Positions 1 to 5,980 of a stretch of 9,118 bases of DNA are shown piece after piece (the stretch's first letter is position 1; each line of letters opens with the position of its first letter). A program made the position numbers and the translations under genes. The notes below the pieces were generated by a model, which saw nothing but the letters and a program-made list of their open reading frames with translations, was not told the DNA's origin and did no database searches. The stretch lies in the NCBI GenBank assembly GCA_900769285.1, contig CAAGGB010000051.1:1-9118 (forward strand), written 5' to 3'. The stretch comes from Victivallales bacterium (lineage in GTDB: Bacteria; Verrucomicrobiota; Lentisphaeria; Oligosphaerales; Oligosphaeraceae).

Positions 1-226
1 AAAAAGGGTACTTTAGGTTCAAACGTGCCCGTAAATCGTGGTTTTTACGAGGTTATGGGATTCTACTGAATTTTCTCATATTGAATTATTTGAATAATTT
101 TCTTTGGGTGATGGCGTTATTTTCATTAGTTTTCTTGTAATCGTTCCGAAAAGCGTGAATGTGCGTTAGGTATAGGTCATGAACGTTTGCTGAGGTTGGT
201 GGCTGGTCGAGACGATCACGTTTTTT
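1..226. other. AT-rich non-coding stretch, no gene seen
   Basis: This stretch is much richer in A and T than the rest of the window and no reading frame in it looks like a protein. A short inverted repeat lies at 84-99 (AATTATT, two bases, AATAATT) and could be an operator or chance in AT-rich DNA. Weak promoter-like hexamers occur, for example TTCCGA at 144-149 followed 17 bases later by TAGGTA, but none is good enough to call as the hydE promoter. The upstream promoter of hydE should nevertheless lie here or in the repeat block that follows. Confidence 0.5.
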
Positions 227-402
227 GCCCGACGGCGAGGGCGCCGTCTGGACAGGGGCCGCTGACGCGGCGCGAGGCGACTGGCTCACCGTCCGACGGC
301 GAGAGCGTCGTTTGGCCAGGGGCCGCTGACGCGGCGCGAGGCGACTGGCTCACCGTCCGACGGCGAGAGCGTCGTTTGGCCAGGCGCCGCTGACGCGGCG
401 CG
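227..402. repeat. 64-bp tandem direct repeat, about 2.75 copies, with internal hairpins
   Basis: Copy 1 spans 227-290, copy 2 spans 291-354 and partial copy 3 spans 355-402. Copies 1 and 2 differ at 5 of 64 positions, all in the first 26 bases. Copy 3 matches copy 2 for 30 bases, has one change and loses similarity after about 48. Each copy carries GCCGC-TGAC-GCGGC, a 5-bp stem with a 4-base loop, at 258-271, 322-335 and 386-399. In copy 3 a G-to-C change extends this to a perfect 7-bp stem at 384-401. A second hairpin lies at the start of each copy: copy 1 has a perfect GACGGC/GCCGTC stem, and copies 2 and 3 can form a shorter stem around GCGAGAGC. The unit length is not a multiple of three and the block is non-coding. 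It ends 51 bases before the hydE start and so may lie in its 5' leader. A dispersed intergenic repeat family is the likeliest class; I do not recognise it. Confidence 0.9.
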
Positions 403-453
403 GGCGCAGGGGTATGTGAGCGCATATGAATCGAGCAACATCAAAGGAGTATC

Positions 454-1530
454 ATGCATCCACTCATTGAGCGTGCGGTGTCGGCGCCTGGGAGCCTCAC
501 GGTCCAGGACATCGAGCAACTGCTGTCGCATCCGGACTATGAGGAGCTGCGGGAGGCGGCGTATGGGGTCAAGTGCCGTCTGATTGGGAAGGTGGTGTCG
601 TTGCGTGGGCTGATTGAGCTCAGCAATGTGTGCGGGAAGGACTGCCTGTACTGCGGGATACGGCGGAGCAACCGTGCGGTGGAGCGCTATCGGCTGAGTG
701 AGGAGGACGCGGTGCGTCTGGCGCGCTGGTGCCTGGAGCAGGAGTATGGGTCAGTCGTCATCCAGTCGGGCGAGGTGCAGTCGGAGGAGAACACGGCGTT
801 CATTGAGCGGATGGTGCGTCGCATCCATGGGTTTGCGGGGGATCGTCTGGGGATCACGCTGTGCCTGGGGGAGCAGCCGGAGGAGACGTATAGGCGCTGG
901 CGGGAGGCGGGTGCGCACCGGTATCTGCTGCGCATTGAGACGTCGGATCCGGCGCTGTACGCGGCGATTCATCCGTCGGACCATTCGTATGCGGTTCGGC
1001 TGGGGTGTCTGCGGACGCTGAAGTCGCTGGGGTACCAGACGGGTAGCGGCGTCATGACGGGTCTGCCGGGTCAGACGCTGGGTCAGTTGGCGCGGGACAT
1101 CTGCCTGTTCCGGGAGCTGGATTTGGACATGATTGGCATGGGGCCGTTCATTCCGCACCGTGACACGCCGCTGGGGCGAGAGGTGGAGCTGACTCCCGAG
1201 TATGCGTCCCGGCAGCTTCAGTTGGGTCTGCGGATGATAGCCGTGACCCGTCTGGTGCTGCCTGATGTGAACATCGCCGCGACGACGGCGCTGCAGGCGC
1301 TGGACGACCAGGGCCGTGAGCAGGGCATCCGGGCCGGCGCGAACGTCATCATGCCGAATGTCACCGACACGCAGTTCCGGCGCAGCTATCAGCTCTATGA
1401 GCACAAGCCGTGCCTGGACGAGAATTCCGCGCAGTGCCGCAACTGCCTCACCTGGCGCGTGCTGGGCATCGGCGAGAAAATCAACTGGGGACAGCGCGGC
1501 GACTCCCCACACGCAACAAGGAACCACTGA
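454..1530 (+). CDS. hydE: [FeFe]-hydrogenase H-cluster maturase HydE (radical SAM)
   Basis: This is a 358-residue radical-SAM protein of the BioB/HydE/PylB group, close to the usual HydE length of about 350. The CX3CX2C motif that binds the SAM cluster is C60, C64 and C67. HydE-like stretches follow: ERYRLS (77-82), VVIQSGE (101-107), HRYLLRIETS (155-164), GSGVMTGLPGQT (197-208) and MIGMGPFIPH (226-235). Near the C-terminus C320, C328 and C331 form CX7CX2C, the spacing of the optional second cluster known from Thermotoga HydE. HydE is known to act in the cytoplasm in building the diiron subcluster of [FeFe] hydrogenase. AAAGGAG at 443-449 sits 4 bases before the ATG. No hydF, hydG or hydrogenase gene is in the window. 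The stop is one base before the next ATG, so the two genes are surely co-transcribed. Codons in the first three quarters end mostly in G or T and shift to C near the end. PylB (methylornithine synthase) is the main alternative, but the motifs favour HydE. Confidence 0.88.
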   Translation: MHPLIERAVSAPGSLTVQDIEQLLSHPDYEELREAAYGVKCRLIGKVVSLRGLIELSNVCGKDCLYCGIRRSNRAVERYRLSEEDAVRLARWCLEQEYGSVVIQSGEVQSEENTAFIERMVRRIHGFAGDRLGITLCLGEQPEETYRRWREAGAHRYLLRIETSDPALYAAIHPSDHSYAVRLGCLRTLKSLGYQTGSGVMTGLPGQTLGQLARDICLFRELDLDMIGMGPFIPHRDTPLGREVELTPEYASRQLQLGLRMIAVTRLVLPDVNIAATTALQALDDQGREQGIRAGANVIMPNVTDTQFRRSYQLYEHKPCLDENSAQCRNCLTWRVLGIGEKINWGQRGDSPHATRNH

Positions 1531-1531
1531 C

Positions 1532-2542
1532 ATGAGAAGTCCCATCGCACCAGCCATCGCCAACGCCTACAAGGTCCTCGACGGCGAGTCCCTTACCGAG
1601 CAGGAGGCACTCGATCTAGCGGACATCACCGGAAGCGACATCCTCGACCTCGTCTCGCTGGCCAACAAGGTCCGCGACCGCTTCGCGCCCGGCATCACAC
1701 CGTGCTCAATCATCAACGCCAAGTCGGGGGCATGCTCCCAGAACTGCCGCTTCTGCGCCCAGGCCGCCTGCCATCGAACCGGCATTGACGCCCATCCGCT
1801 GCTGGAGGCGGACGAGATTGTCCGGGCTGCGCACGAGGTGTACCGTCAGGGCGTCCGGACGTTCGGCATCGTGACCAGCGGCCTCGGCTTCCTGAAGGCC
1901 GACAGCCCCGACTTCCGGAGCATCCTCGACACCATGGACTGCCTGCGGCGCGAGCTGCCCGACCTCCATGTCTGCCTCTCGCTGGGGCTTCTCTCCGAGG
2001 AGACCGCCAGAGCCCTCCACGAGCATGGTGCCTACCGCTACAACATCAATCTCCAGACCAATCCCCAGCGCTACGGGCAGCTCATCGCCACCACCCACAC
2101 CATCGACGACAAGCTCGCCACCATTCGGCTGCTTCAGAAGCACCACATCGGCGTCTGCAGCGGCGGCATCCTCGGGCTCGGCGAGACCTGGGCTGACCGA
2201 GTCCGCCTGGCGCTCGCCTGCCGCGACCTCGATGTCGACGTCATTCCGCTCAATGTCCTCATCCCCATTCCCGGAACTCCACTGGAAGACCAGCCGACGC
2301 TGCCGCCTCATGATGTCGCCAAGACGTTCGCCATCGTCCGGCTCCTGAATCCACGCAAGGCCATCAAGTTCGCCGCCGGCCGTGAGACCGCCATGAAGGA
2401 TTTCCAGGCCCTGCTCATGCTCGCGGGCATGAACTCGCTCATCACGGGAGGATACCTCACCACCCGTGGACGCGACGTCGCCGACGATGAGCGCCTCATC
2501 GGCAGCCTCGCCGGCTTCACAACCCCCGAAACAACCCCGTAA
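1532..2542 (+). CDS. bioB: Biotin synthase-type radical SAM enzyme, atypical auxiliary-cluster ligands
   Basis: This 336-residue protein aligns over its whole length with biotin synthase, which inserts sulfur into dethiobiotin. The CX3CX2C motif is C68, C72 and C75. Family landmarks follow: YNINLQTN (170-177, YNHNLDTS in E. coli), CSGGILGLGET (209-219), PIPGTPLE (245-252) and AAGRE (281-285). Of the four E. coli auxiliary-cluster ligands, C128 and C188 match C148 and C209. The C97 site falls in FGIVTSG (111-117), with no cysteine, and the R260 site is K279. Extra cysteines C58 and C80 flank the SAM motif. This resembles the second biotin synthase class of anaerobes, thought to use a different auxiliary cluster (family knowledge from memory). 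The frame is open far upstream into hydE, but ATG 1532 is chosen because AAGGA at 1518-1522 lies 9 bases before it and homology begins soon after. Its partner is hydE; no other biotin genes are nearby, so another sulfur-insertion or radical reaction is possible. Confidence 0.8.
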   Translation: MRSPIAPAIANAYKVLDGESLTEQEALDLADITGSDILDLVSLANKVRDRFAPGITPCSIINAKSGACSQNCRFCAQAACHRTGIDAHPLLEADEIVRAAHEVYRQGVRTFGIVTSGLGFLKADSPDFRSILDTMDCLRRELPDLHVCLSLGLLSEETARALHEHGAYRYNINLQTNPQRYGQLIATTHTIDDKLATIRLLQKHHIGVCSGGILGLGETWADRVRLALACRDLDVDVIPLNVLIPIPGTPLEDQPTLPPHDVAKTFAIVRLLNPRKAIKFAAGRETAMKDFQALLMLAGMNSLITGGYLTTRGRDVADDERLIGSLAGFTTPETTP

Positions 2543-2588
2543 ATCCCCTGTTTGACTCTAATCACTACTAAAAAGATAGATAATAGAC

Positions 2589-2616
2589 TTGACGCTGATG
2601 GCGGGTGTATTATAGT
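2589..2616 (+). promoter_or_regulatory. sigma70-type promoter before the broken gene
   Basis: TTGACG (2589-2594) is followed after 16 bases by TATAGT (2611-2616). An overlapping TAGTAT (2613-2618) gives an 18-base spacing. The promoter lies in an AT-rich island in otherwise GC-rich DNA, and transcription would start near 2622-2625, just before the hairpin at 2625-2661. An intact promoter in front of a broken reading frame suggests the 5' end of a real gene survives here. Confidence 0.55.
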
Positions 2617-2624
2617 ATAAAGCG

Positions 2625-2661
2625 AGGCCGGCGGAGCGATGCTCCGCCTTTATGATGGCCT
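2625..2661 (+). other. Strong hairpin in leader or after bioB
   Basis: GGCGGAGC (2630-2637) and GCTCCGCC (2641-2648) form a perfect 8-bp stem with a GAT loop. AGGCC (2625-2629) and GGCCT (2657-2661) can add an outer 5-bp stem with a bulge. Only TTTAT follows the inner stem, so it is a poor intrinsic terminator, although it is the only candidate for the end of the hydE-bioB transcript. If the promoter at 2589-2616 is used, this hairpin would be at the very 5' end of that RNA and could stabilise it. Confidence 0.5.
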
Positions 2662-2713
2662 TAAAGTCTACTAAATAAGTAGTATAACACGCCTAACCAG
2701 GAGGGCATGAGTC

Positions 2714-2851
2714 ATGGAGAGCAGCGTGAAACGGAATTTTGGGTTGTCGGTGGTGGCGTCGTCGGCGCTGTTACTGTATCCTCGTCCACCGCGAGCTCTA
2801 CGGCGGCACGTACCGTCTGCTCTCGATGGCCACCACGGGGCGCGGCTATGA
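2714..2851 (+). pseudogene. Orphan 5' end of a secreted-protein gene (signal-peptide-like start)
   Basis: ATG 2714 has an excellent Shine-Dalgarno AGGAGGG at 2699-2705, 8 bases upstream, and a promoter at 2589-2616. The first residues are MESSVKRN followed by the hydrophobic run FGLSVVASSALLL, which looks like the n- and h-regions of a signal peptide. After about residue 21 the frame turns into an arginine- and proline-rich shadow and stops at 2849-2851 after 45 residues. From about 2778 the DNA instead matches, in another frame, an aminotransferase-fold enzyme. The likely reading is that the true rest of this gene has been lost and foreign sequence joined at about 2771-2778. ATG 2707 gives another frame and only one base of spacing, so it is less likely. 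Confidence 0.5.
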
Positions 2852-3605
2852 CGTCCAGTATGTCCACGTCGACGACCGCGACGAGCTGCGCCGGGCGCTG
2901 CAGACCAAGACGAGGCTGGTCTGGCTGGAGACGCCGACGAACCCGCTGATGTCGGTCATCGACATCGCGGAGACCGCGCGTATCGTCCACGAGGCGGGTG
3001 CGCTGCTGCTGGTCGACAACACGTTCCTGTCGCCGTATTTCCAGAACCCGCTGGATTTGGGAGCGGACTTTGTGCTCCATTCGGTCACCAAGTACATCAA
3101 CGGCCATTCGGAGGCCATCGGCGGCGCGCTCGTCACGAATCACGCCGACTATGCCGAGCGAATCAAGTTCCTGCAGAAGTCCCTGGGGACGAATGCGCAG
3201 CCGTTCGACAGCTTCACCGACTTCCAGACCTGCGAGGACATCTCGCTGCCGCCGGCGCGGCTTCCCGACATGCTGGAGGCGCTGCAGGGCATCGCCGACT
3301 CGTTCGGCGTGCAGATTGCCAGCTTCGGCCATGCGGGCGACGGCAATCTGCATCCGCGCGTCGTCGCGCCATCGGACTGGACGGCGGAGCGGTGGCACAG
3401 CGAGCTGCCGCGTATCCTCGCGGCCATCTACCGTCAGACGGCCGCGCTCGGCGGACAGCTCTCTGGCGAGCGCGGCATCGGTGAGAAGCGCCGCGACTTC
3501 ATCTGCCTCACCGTCCCGCCGGCCACGCTGGCCCTGATGCGCGCCATCAAGGCCACGCTCGACCCGAACGGCATCCTCAATCCGGACAAGATACTGCCGG
3601 ACTGA
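2739..3605 (+). pseudogene. Chimeric remnant: middle of MetB/MegL-type PLP enzyme fused to GlcD-type FAD oxidase C-terminus
   Basis: The frame is open for 288 codons but has no good start: TTG 2739 has little in front of it, and the first ATG (2826) is inside a conserved domain. Residues about 14-159 match the central part of cystathionine gamma-synthase/methionine gamma-lyase: HRELYGGTYRL (18-28), LETPTNPL (63-70), VDNTF (92-96, D93 expected to contact PLP) and HSVTKYINGHSE (114-125, K118 the PLP lysine). The family's N-terminal part and its C-terminal domain are missing. From about residue 160 (nt 3216) the protein matches the C-terminal domain of GlcD/D-lactate dehydrogenase FAD oxidases: EDISLPPARLP (166-176), FGHAGDGNLHP (196-206), GGQLSGERGIG (238-248) and LDPNGILNPDKIL (274-286). 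That oxidase's FAD-binding domain is absent. Neither part should be active. Both are free of stops, so the event is recent, selected for, or an assembly join. Confidence 0.75.
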
Positions 3606-3727
3606 GGACGACGGCCGACGGGGGAGGGGGCATGGCTGGCTACGGCAGCGTGCACGACGTCCGGAGGAGGGCGTCGGGCACGCCGCAGCGGGGAGGCGGC
3701 GGGATCCTGGTAGGTTCGCAAGGGCGC

Positions 3728-4822
3728 CTATTTGATGTTGAGGGTATAGTAGTGGGTGATTTCGGTGTCGCGGCCGAAGATGGTGGCGATGAGTGCGGCG
3801 CGGATCCACATGCCGTTGCGCATCTGGCGCCAGTAGACGGCTCTGGGGTCGTTGTCGCAGGCGGTGTCGATTTCGGTGCGCCGTGGGAGCGGGTGCATGA
3901 TGACGGAGGAGATGGGGAGGCGCTTGAGGTCGTCGCCGGTGAAGGAGTAGTCGGCGAGGTTGAACTGTGAGGCGGATTCGCCGGGCTTCTTGTCCCACTC
4001 GTCCTGGATGCGGGTCATGTAGATGGCGTCGGCGGTGGGGATGGTGTCCTTGAAGTTGGTGGTGACGTCATACTGGATGCCGGCCTCGTCGAGCTGGTGG
4101 AGGATGTCCTCGCCGATTTGGAGGTGCTTGGGTGCGGCGAAGGTCATGCGGATGTTGGGGTACATGGTGAGGAGGTAGGAGAGTGAGCGGACGGTACGTC
4201 CGCGGAGGAGGTCGCCGCAGAAGACGATGTGTTTGTCCTCGAGGCCGCCGTACTTCTCGAAGGAGCGGACGAGGGTGTAGATGTCGAGGAGCGCCTGGGT
4301 GGGGTGCTGGTCCTTTCCGGAGCCGGCGTTGAGGATGGGGATGGGCCGTTCGGTGTTGGAGAGGACCCAGGCGGTCTTTTCGGCGAAGCCCTGGAGTGGG
4401 GTGCGCATGATGATGGTGTCGAAGTAGGAGGAGAAGGTGCGGAGGGAGTCCTCGAGGGACTCGCCCTTCATCTCGGAGGAGATGGACGGGTCGCGGACTT
4501 CGGCGATCTTGATGCCGAGGATTTGGCAGGCGGCGTAGAAGGAGAGGAAGGTGCGGGAGGAGGGCTGCGAGAAGTAGATCATGGCCCGCTTGTGGCAGAG
4601 GAGGTCGGCGAGGAACTTGCAGCCCTCGCGGGACTTGGAGATTTTGCGGATGCGCGAGGTGAGGTCGCAGAGATGGTCGAGCATCTCGCGGTCGAACTGC
4701 TGGGCGATGAGGGCGTGGAAGGGACGTCCGTTGAACTGCACGAGGTAGGGGGCCTTGTCGTGGAGGGAGAGGGCGCTGAAGTCCTCCCAGGAAATCTGGT
4801 CGAGTCGCTTGCGGTTGAGCAT
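3728..4822 (-). CDS. pyrB: Aspartate carbamoyltransferase catalytic chain
   Basis: This 364-residue enzyme joins carbamoyl phosphate and aspartate to give carbamoyl aspartate, the first committed step of pyrimidine synthesis in the cytoplasm. Visible motifs are PSSRT (87-91, the carbamoyl-phosphate loop, usually PSTRT), MKGES (118-122, the flexible-loop lysine K119), HPTQALLD (173-180), RGRTVRSL (207-214) and HPLPR (310-314). The KGES loop and a C-terminus with DPRAVYWRQ mark it as ATCase rather than OTCase. It is about 50 residues longer than the E. coli chain (about 310), mostly because of an N-terminal extension of about 40 residues; longer ATCases are known. The start at 4822 is chosen because GGAG lies 7 bases upstream; the frame stays open 18 codons further but runs into leader sequence. 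No pyrI regulatory chain is seen. It follows argF on the same strand but after a strong terminator, and no promoter is visible in the 52 bases between. Confidence 0.93.
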   Translation of the reverse strand: MLNRKRLDQISWEDFSALSLHDKAPYLVQFNGRPFHALIAQQFDREMLDHLCDLTSRIRKISKSREGCKFLADLLCHKRAMIYFSQPSSRTFLSFYAACQILGIKIAEVRDPSISSEMKGESLEDSLRTFSSYFDTIIMRTPLQGFAEKTAWVLSNTERPIPILNAGSGKDQHPTQALLDIYTLVRSFEKYGGLEDKHIVFCGDLLRGRTVRSLSYLLTMYPNIRMTFAAPKHLQIGEDILHQLDEAGIQYDVTTNFKDTIPTADAIYMTRIQDEWDKKPGESASQFNLADYSFTGDDLKRLPISSVIMHPLPRRTEIDTACDNDPRAVYWRQMRNGMWIRAALIATIFGRDTEITHYYTLNIK

Positions 4823-4874
4823 GGTGGGTCTCCAGGAGAAGGGTTGCAGGTTTCGGGGGGGATGGGGGTGACGC

Positions 4875-4911
4875 AAAAAAGGCGCTGCGGTGGGCTGGCC
4901 ATCGCAGCGCC
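4875..4911 (-). terminator. Rho-independent terminator after argF
   Basis: On the minus strand GGCGCTGCG (4911-4903) pairs perfectly with CGCAGCGCC (4889-4881), followed at once by six T (4880-4875). Four more pairs inside the stem (one G-U) extend it to 13 bp and leave a 5-base loop. It begins 10 bases after the argF stop codon. The plus strand has no T-run, so it works in one direction. It lies between argF and pyrB in the same directon. Confidence 0.9.
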
Positions 4912-4921
4912 TGAAGTGGCG

Positions 4922-5932
4922 CTATGCCAAGGAGGCGAGGATCATCGCCTTGATGGTATGGAGTCGGTTCTCGGCCTCGTCGAAGACCTTGGAGAAGTCG
5001 GCCTCGAAGACGTCGTCGGTGACTTCGAGTGCGCCGGTGTCCTTGGAGACCTCGGTGAGGTTGTCGTGGAACGCGGGGAGGCAGTGGAGGAAGATGACGT
5101 TGCCGGCCTCGAGGTTTCCGGTGGCCCTGGCGAGGTCCATGTTGACCTGGAAGGGCGAGAGGAGCTGGACGCGCTGGTTGAAGATGGCCTCCTCGCCCAT
5201 GGAGACCCAGACGTCGGTGTAGAGGACGTTGGCGCCCCGGACGCCGGTGGCGGGGTCGTGGGAGACGGTGACGGTGGAGCCGTGGCGGGCGGCGCACTCG
5301 CGGGCCTTGGCGACGATGGCGGGGTCGGGGGAGAGCTCCTGCGGGCAGACGTCGACGAAGTCGATGCCGGCCTTGGCGCAGCCGACCATGAGGGAGTTGC
5401 AGACGTTGTTGCGCCCGTCGCCGACGAAGGCGACCTTGAGTCCCTTGAGGGTGCCGAAGTGCTCCTTCATGGTCTGGAGGTCGGCGAGGATCTGGGTGGG
5501 GTGCCACTCGTCGGTGAGTCCGTTCCAGACGGGGACGCCGGAGAACTGCGCGAGTCCGGCGACGGTCTCCTGATGGAAGCCGCGGAAGAGGATGCCGTCG
5601 AAGAGCCGTCCGAGGACGCGTGCGGAGTCCTTGACGGATTCCTTCTTGCCGAAGTGGATGTCGCCCTGTCCGAGGTACTCGGCGTGTCCGCCCTCGTCGC
5701 GGACGGCGTTGATGGTGGCGCAGCGGGTTCTGGTGGAGGACTTCTGGAAGATGAGGCAGACGTTCTTGCCCTTGATGAGGGGGTTGTCGAGATGCTCGCC
5801 GGCGCGTTTGCGTGCCTTGAGCCGGATGGCGAGGTCGACGAGGGCGAGCATCTGCTCGTCGGAGATGTCGATGAGCTTGAGGAGGCTTTTGCCGGAGAGT
5901 CCGATGGCGCGGATTTGGCTGAGGATGTCCAT
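4922..5932 (-). CDS. argF: Ornithine carbamoyltransferase
   Basis: This 336-residue enzyme makes citrulline from ornithine and carbamoyl phosphate in arginine biosynthesis; the length matches E. coli OTCase (334). Motifs are SSTRTR (65-70, carbamoyl-phosphate binding), FRGF (116-119), HPTQ (144-147), DVWVSMGEE (240-248, the ornithine-side SMG loop) and HCLPAFHD (283-290). The C-terminal FDEAENRLHTIKA (317-329) is typical of the anabolic/catabolic OTCase family. The gene lies 48 bases downstream of argB on the same strand and is followed by a terminator, so argB-argF is a transcription unit. The leader before the ATG is rich in CA repeats on the coding strand and has no clear Shine-Dalgarno, unlike hydE, bioB or pyrB. 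The neighbouring argB favours an anabolic role; a catabolic arginine-deiminase role is less likely because arcA and arcC are absent here. Confidence 0.95.
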   Translation of the reverse strand: MDILSQIRAIGLSGKSLLKLIDISDEQMLALVDLAIRLKARKRAGEHLDNPLIKGKNVCLIFQKSSTRTRCATINAVRDEGGHAEYLGQGDIHFGKKESVKDSARVLGRLFDGILFRGFHQETVAGLAQFSGVPVWNGLTDEWHPTQILADLQTMKEHFGTLKGLKVAFVGDGRNNVCNSLMVGCAKAGIDFVDVCPQELSPDPAIVAKARECAARHGSTVTVSHDPATGVRGANVLYTDVWVSMGEEAIFNQRVQLLSPFQVNMDLARATGNLEAGNVIFLHCLPAFHDNLTEVSKDTGALEVTDDVFEADFSKVFDEAENRLHTIKAMILASLA

Positions 5933-5980
5933 GGGTGTGTGCGTGCCTATCTTATGTATGAGTGTGTGTGACGCGGTTGA

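Noticed and set aside
227..402. CRISPR array
   Set aside because: The copies are directly abutting with no unique spacers, are 64 bp long, and no cas gene is present.
216..531. Small ORFs on both strands through the tandem repeat
   Set aside because: They arise because the GC-rich repeat has few stops. The unit is 64 bp, so the frame shifts between copies and no protein repeat is preserved.
454..1530. PylB (pyrrolysine biosynthesis) identity
   Set aside because: No pylC, pylD, pylS or tRNA-Pyl is near, and the RYLLRIETS, GSGVM and MIGMGPFIPH motifs and the C-terminal CX7CX2C fit HydE better.
1316..1531. Upstream extension of the bioB reading frame
   Set aside because: This part overlaps the well-conserved end of hydE in another frame and has shadow composition. 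ATG 1532 has a proper Shine-Dalgarno and fits the family N-terminus.
3606..3727. Terminator between the convergent chimera and pyrB
   Set aside because: The GC-rich stretch has short inverted pieces but no stable stem followed by a T-run on either strand.
2712..3998. 428-codon minus-strand frame under the chimera
   Set aside because: It has an arginine- and glutamine-rich shadow composition, overlaps the 3' end of pyrB, and the plus strand gives clear homology.
4068..5507. 479-codon minus-strand frame spanning the argF-pyrB junction
   Set aside because: It is an arginine-, proline- and histidine-rich out-of-frame reading of argF and pyrB and crosses the terminator.
4229..5971. 580-codon plus-strand frame over pyrB and argF
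   Set aside because: It is antisense to two clear enzymes, and its protein is made almost only of G, E, D, V, L and A, the usual shadow of C-ending codons on the other strand. No motif or ribosome-binding site supports it.
5933..5980. GT/CA-rich spacer between argB and argF as a regulatory repeat
   Set aside because: The runs are short and imperfect. They are noted only as a leader lacking a Shine-Dalgarno.
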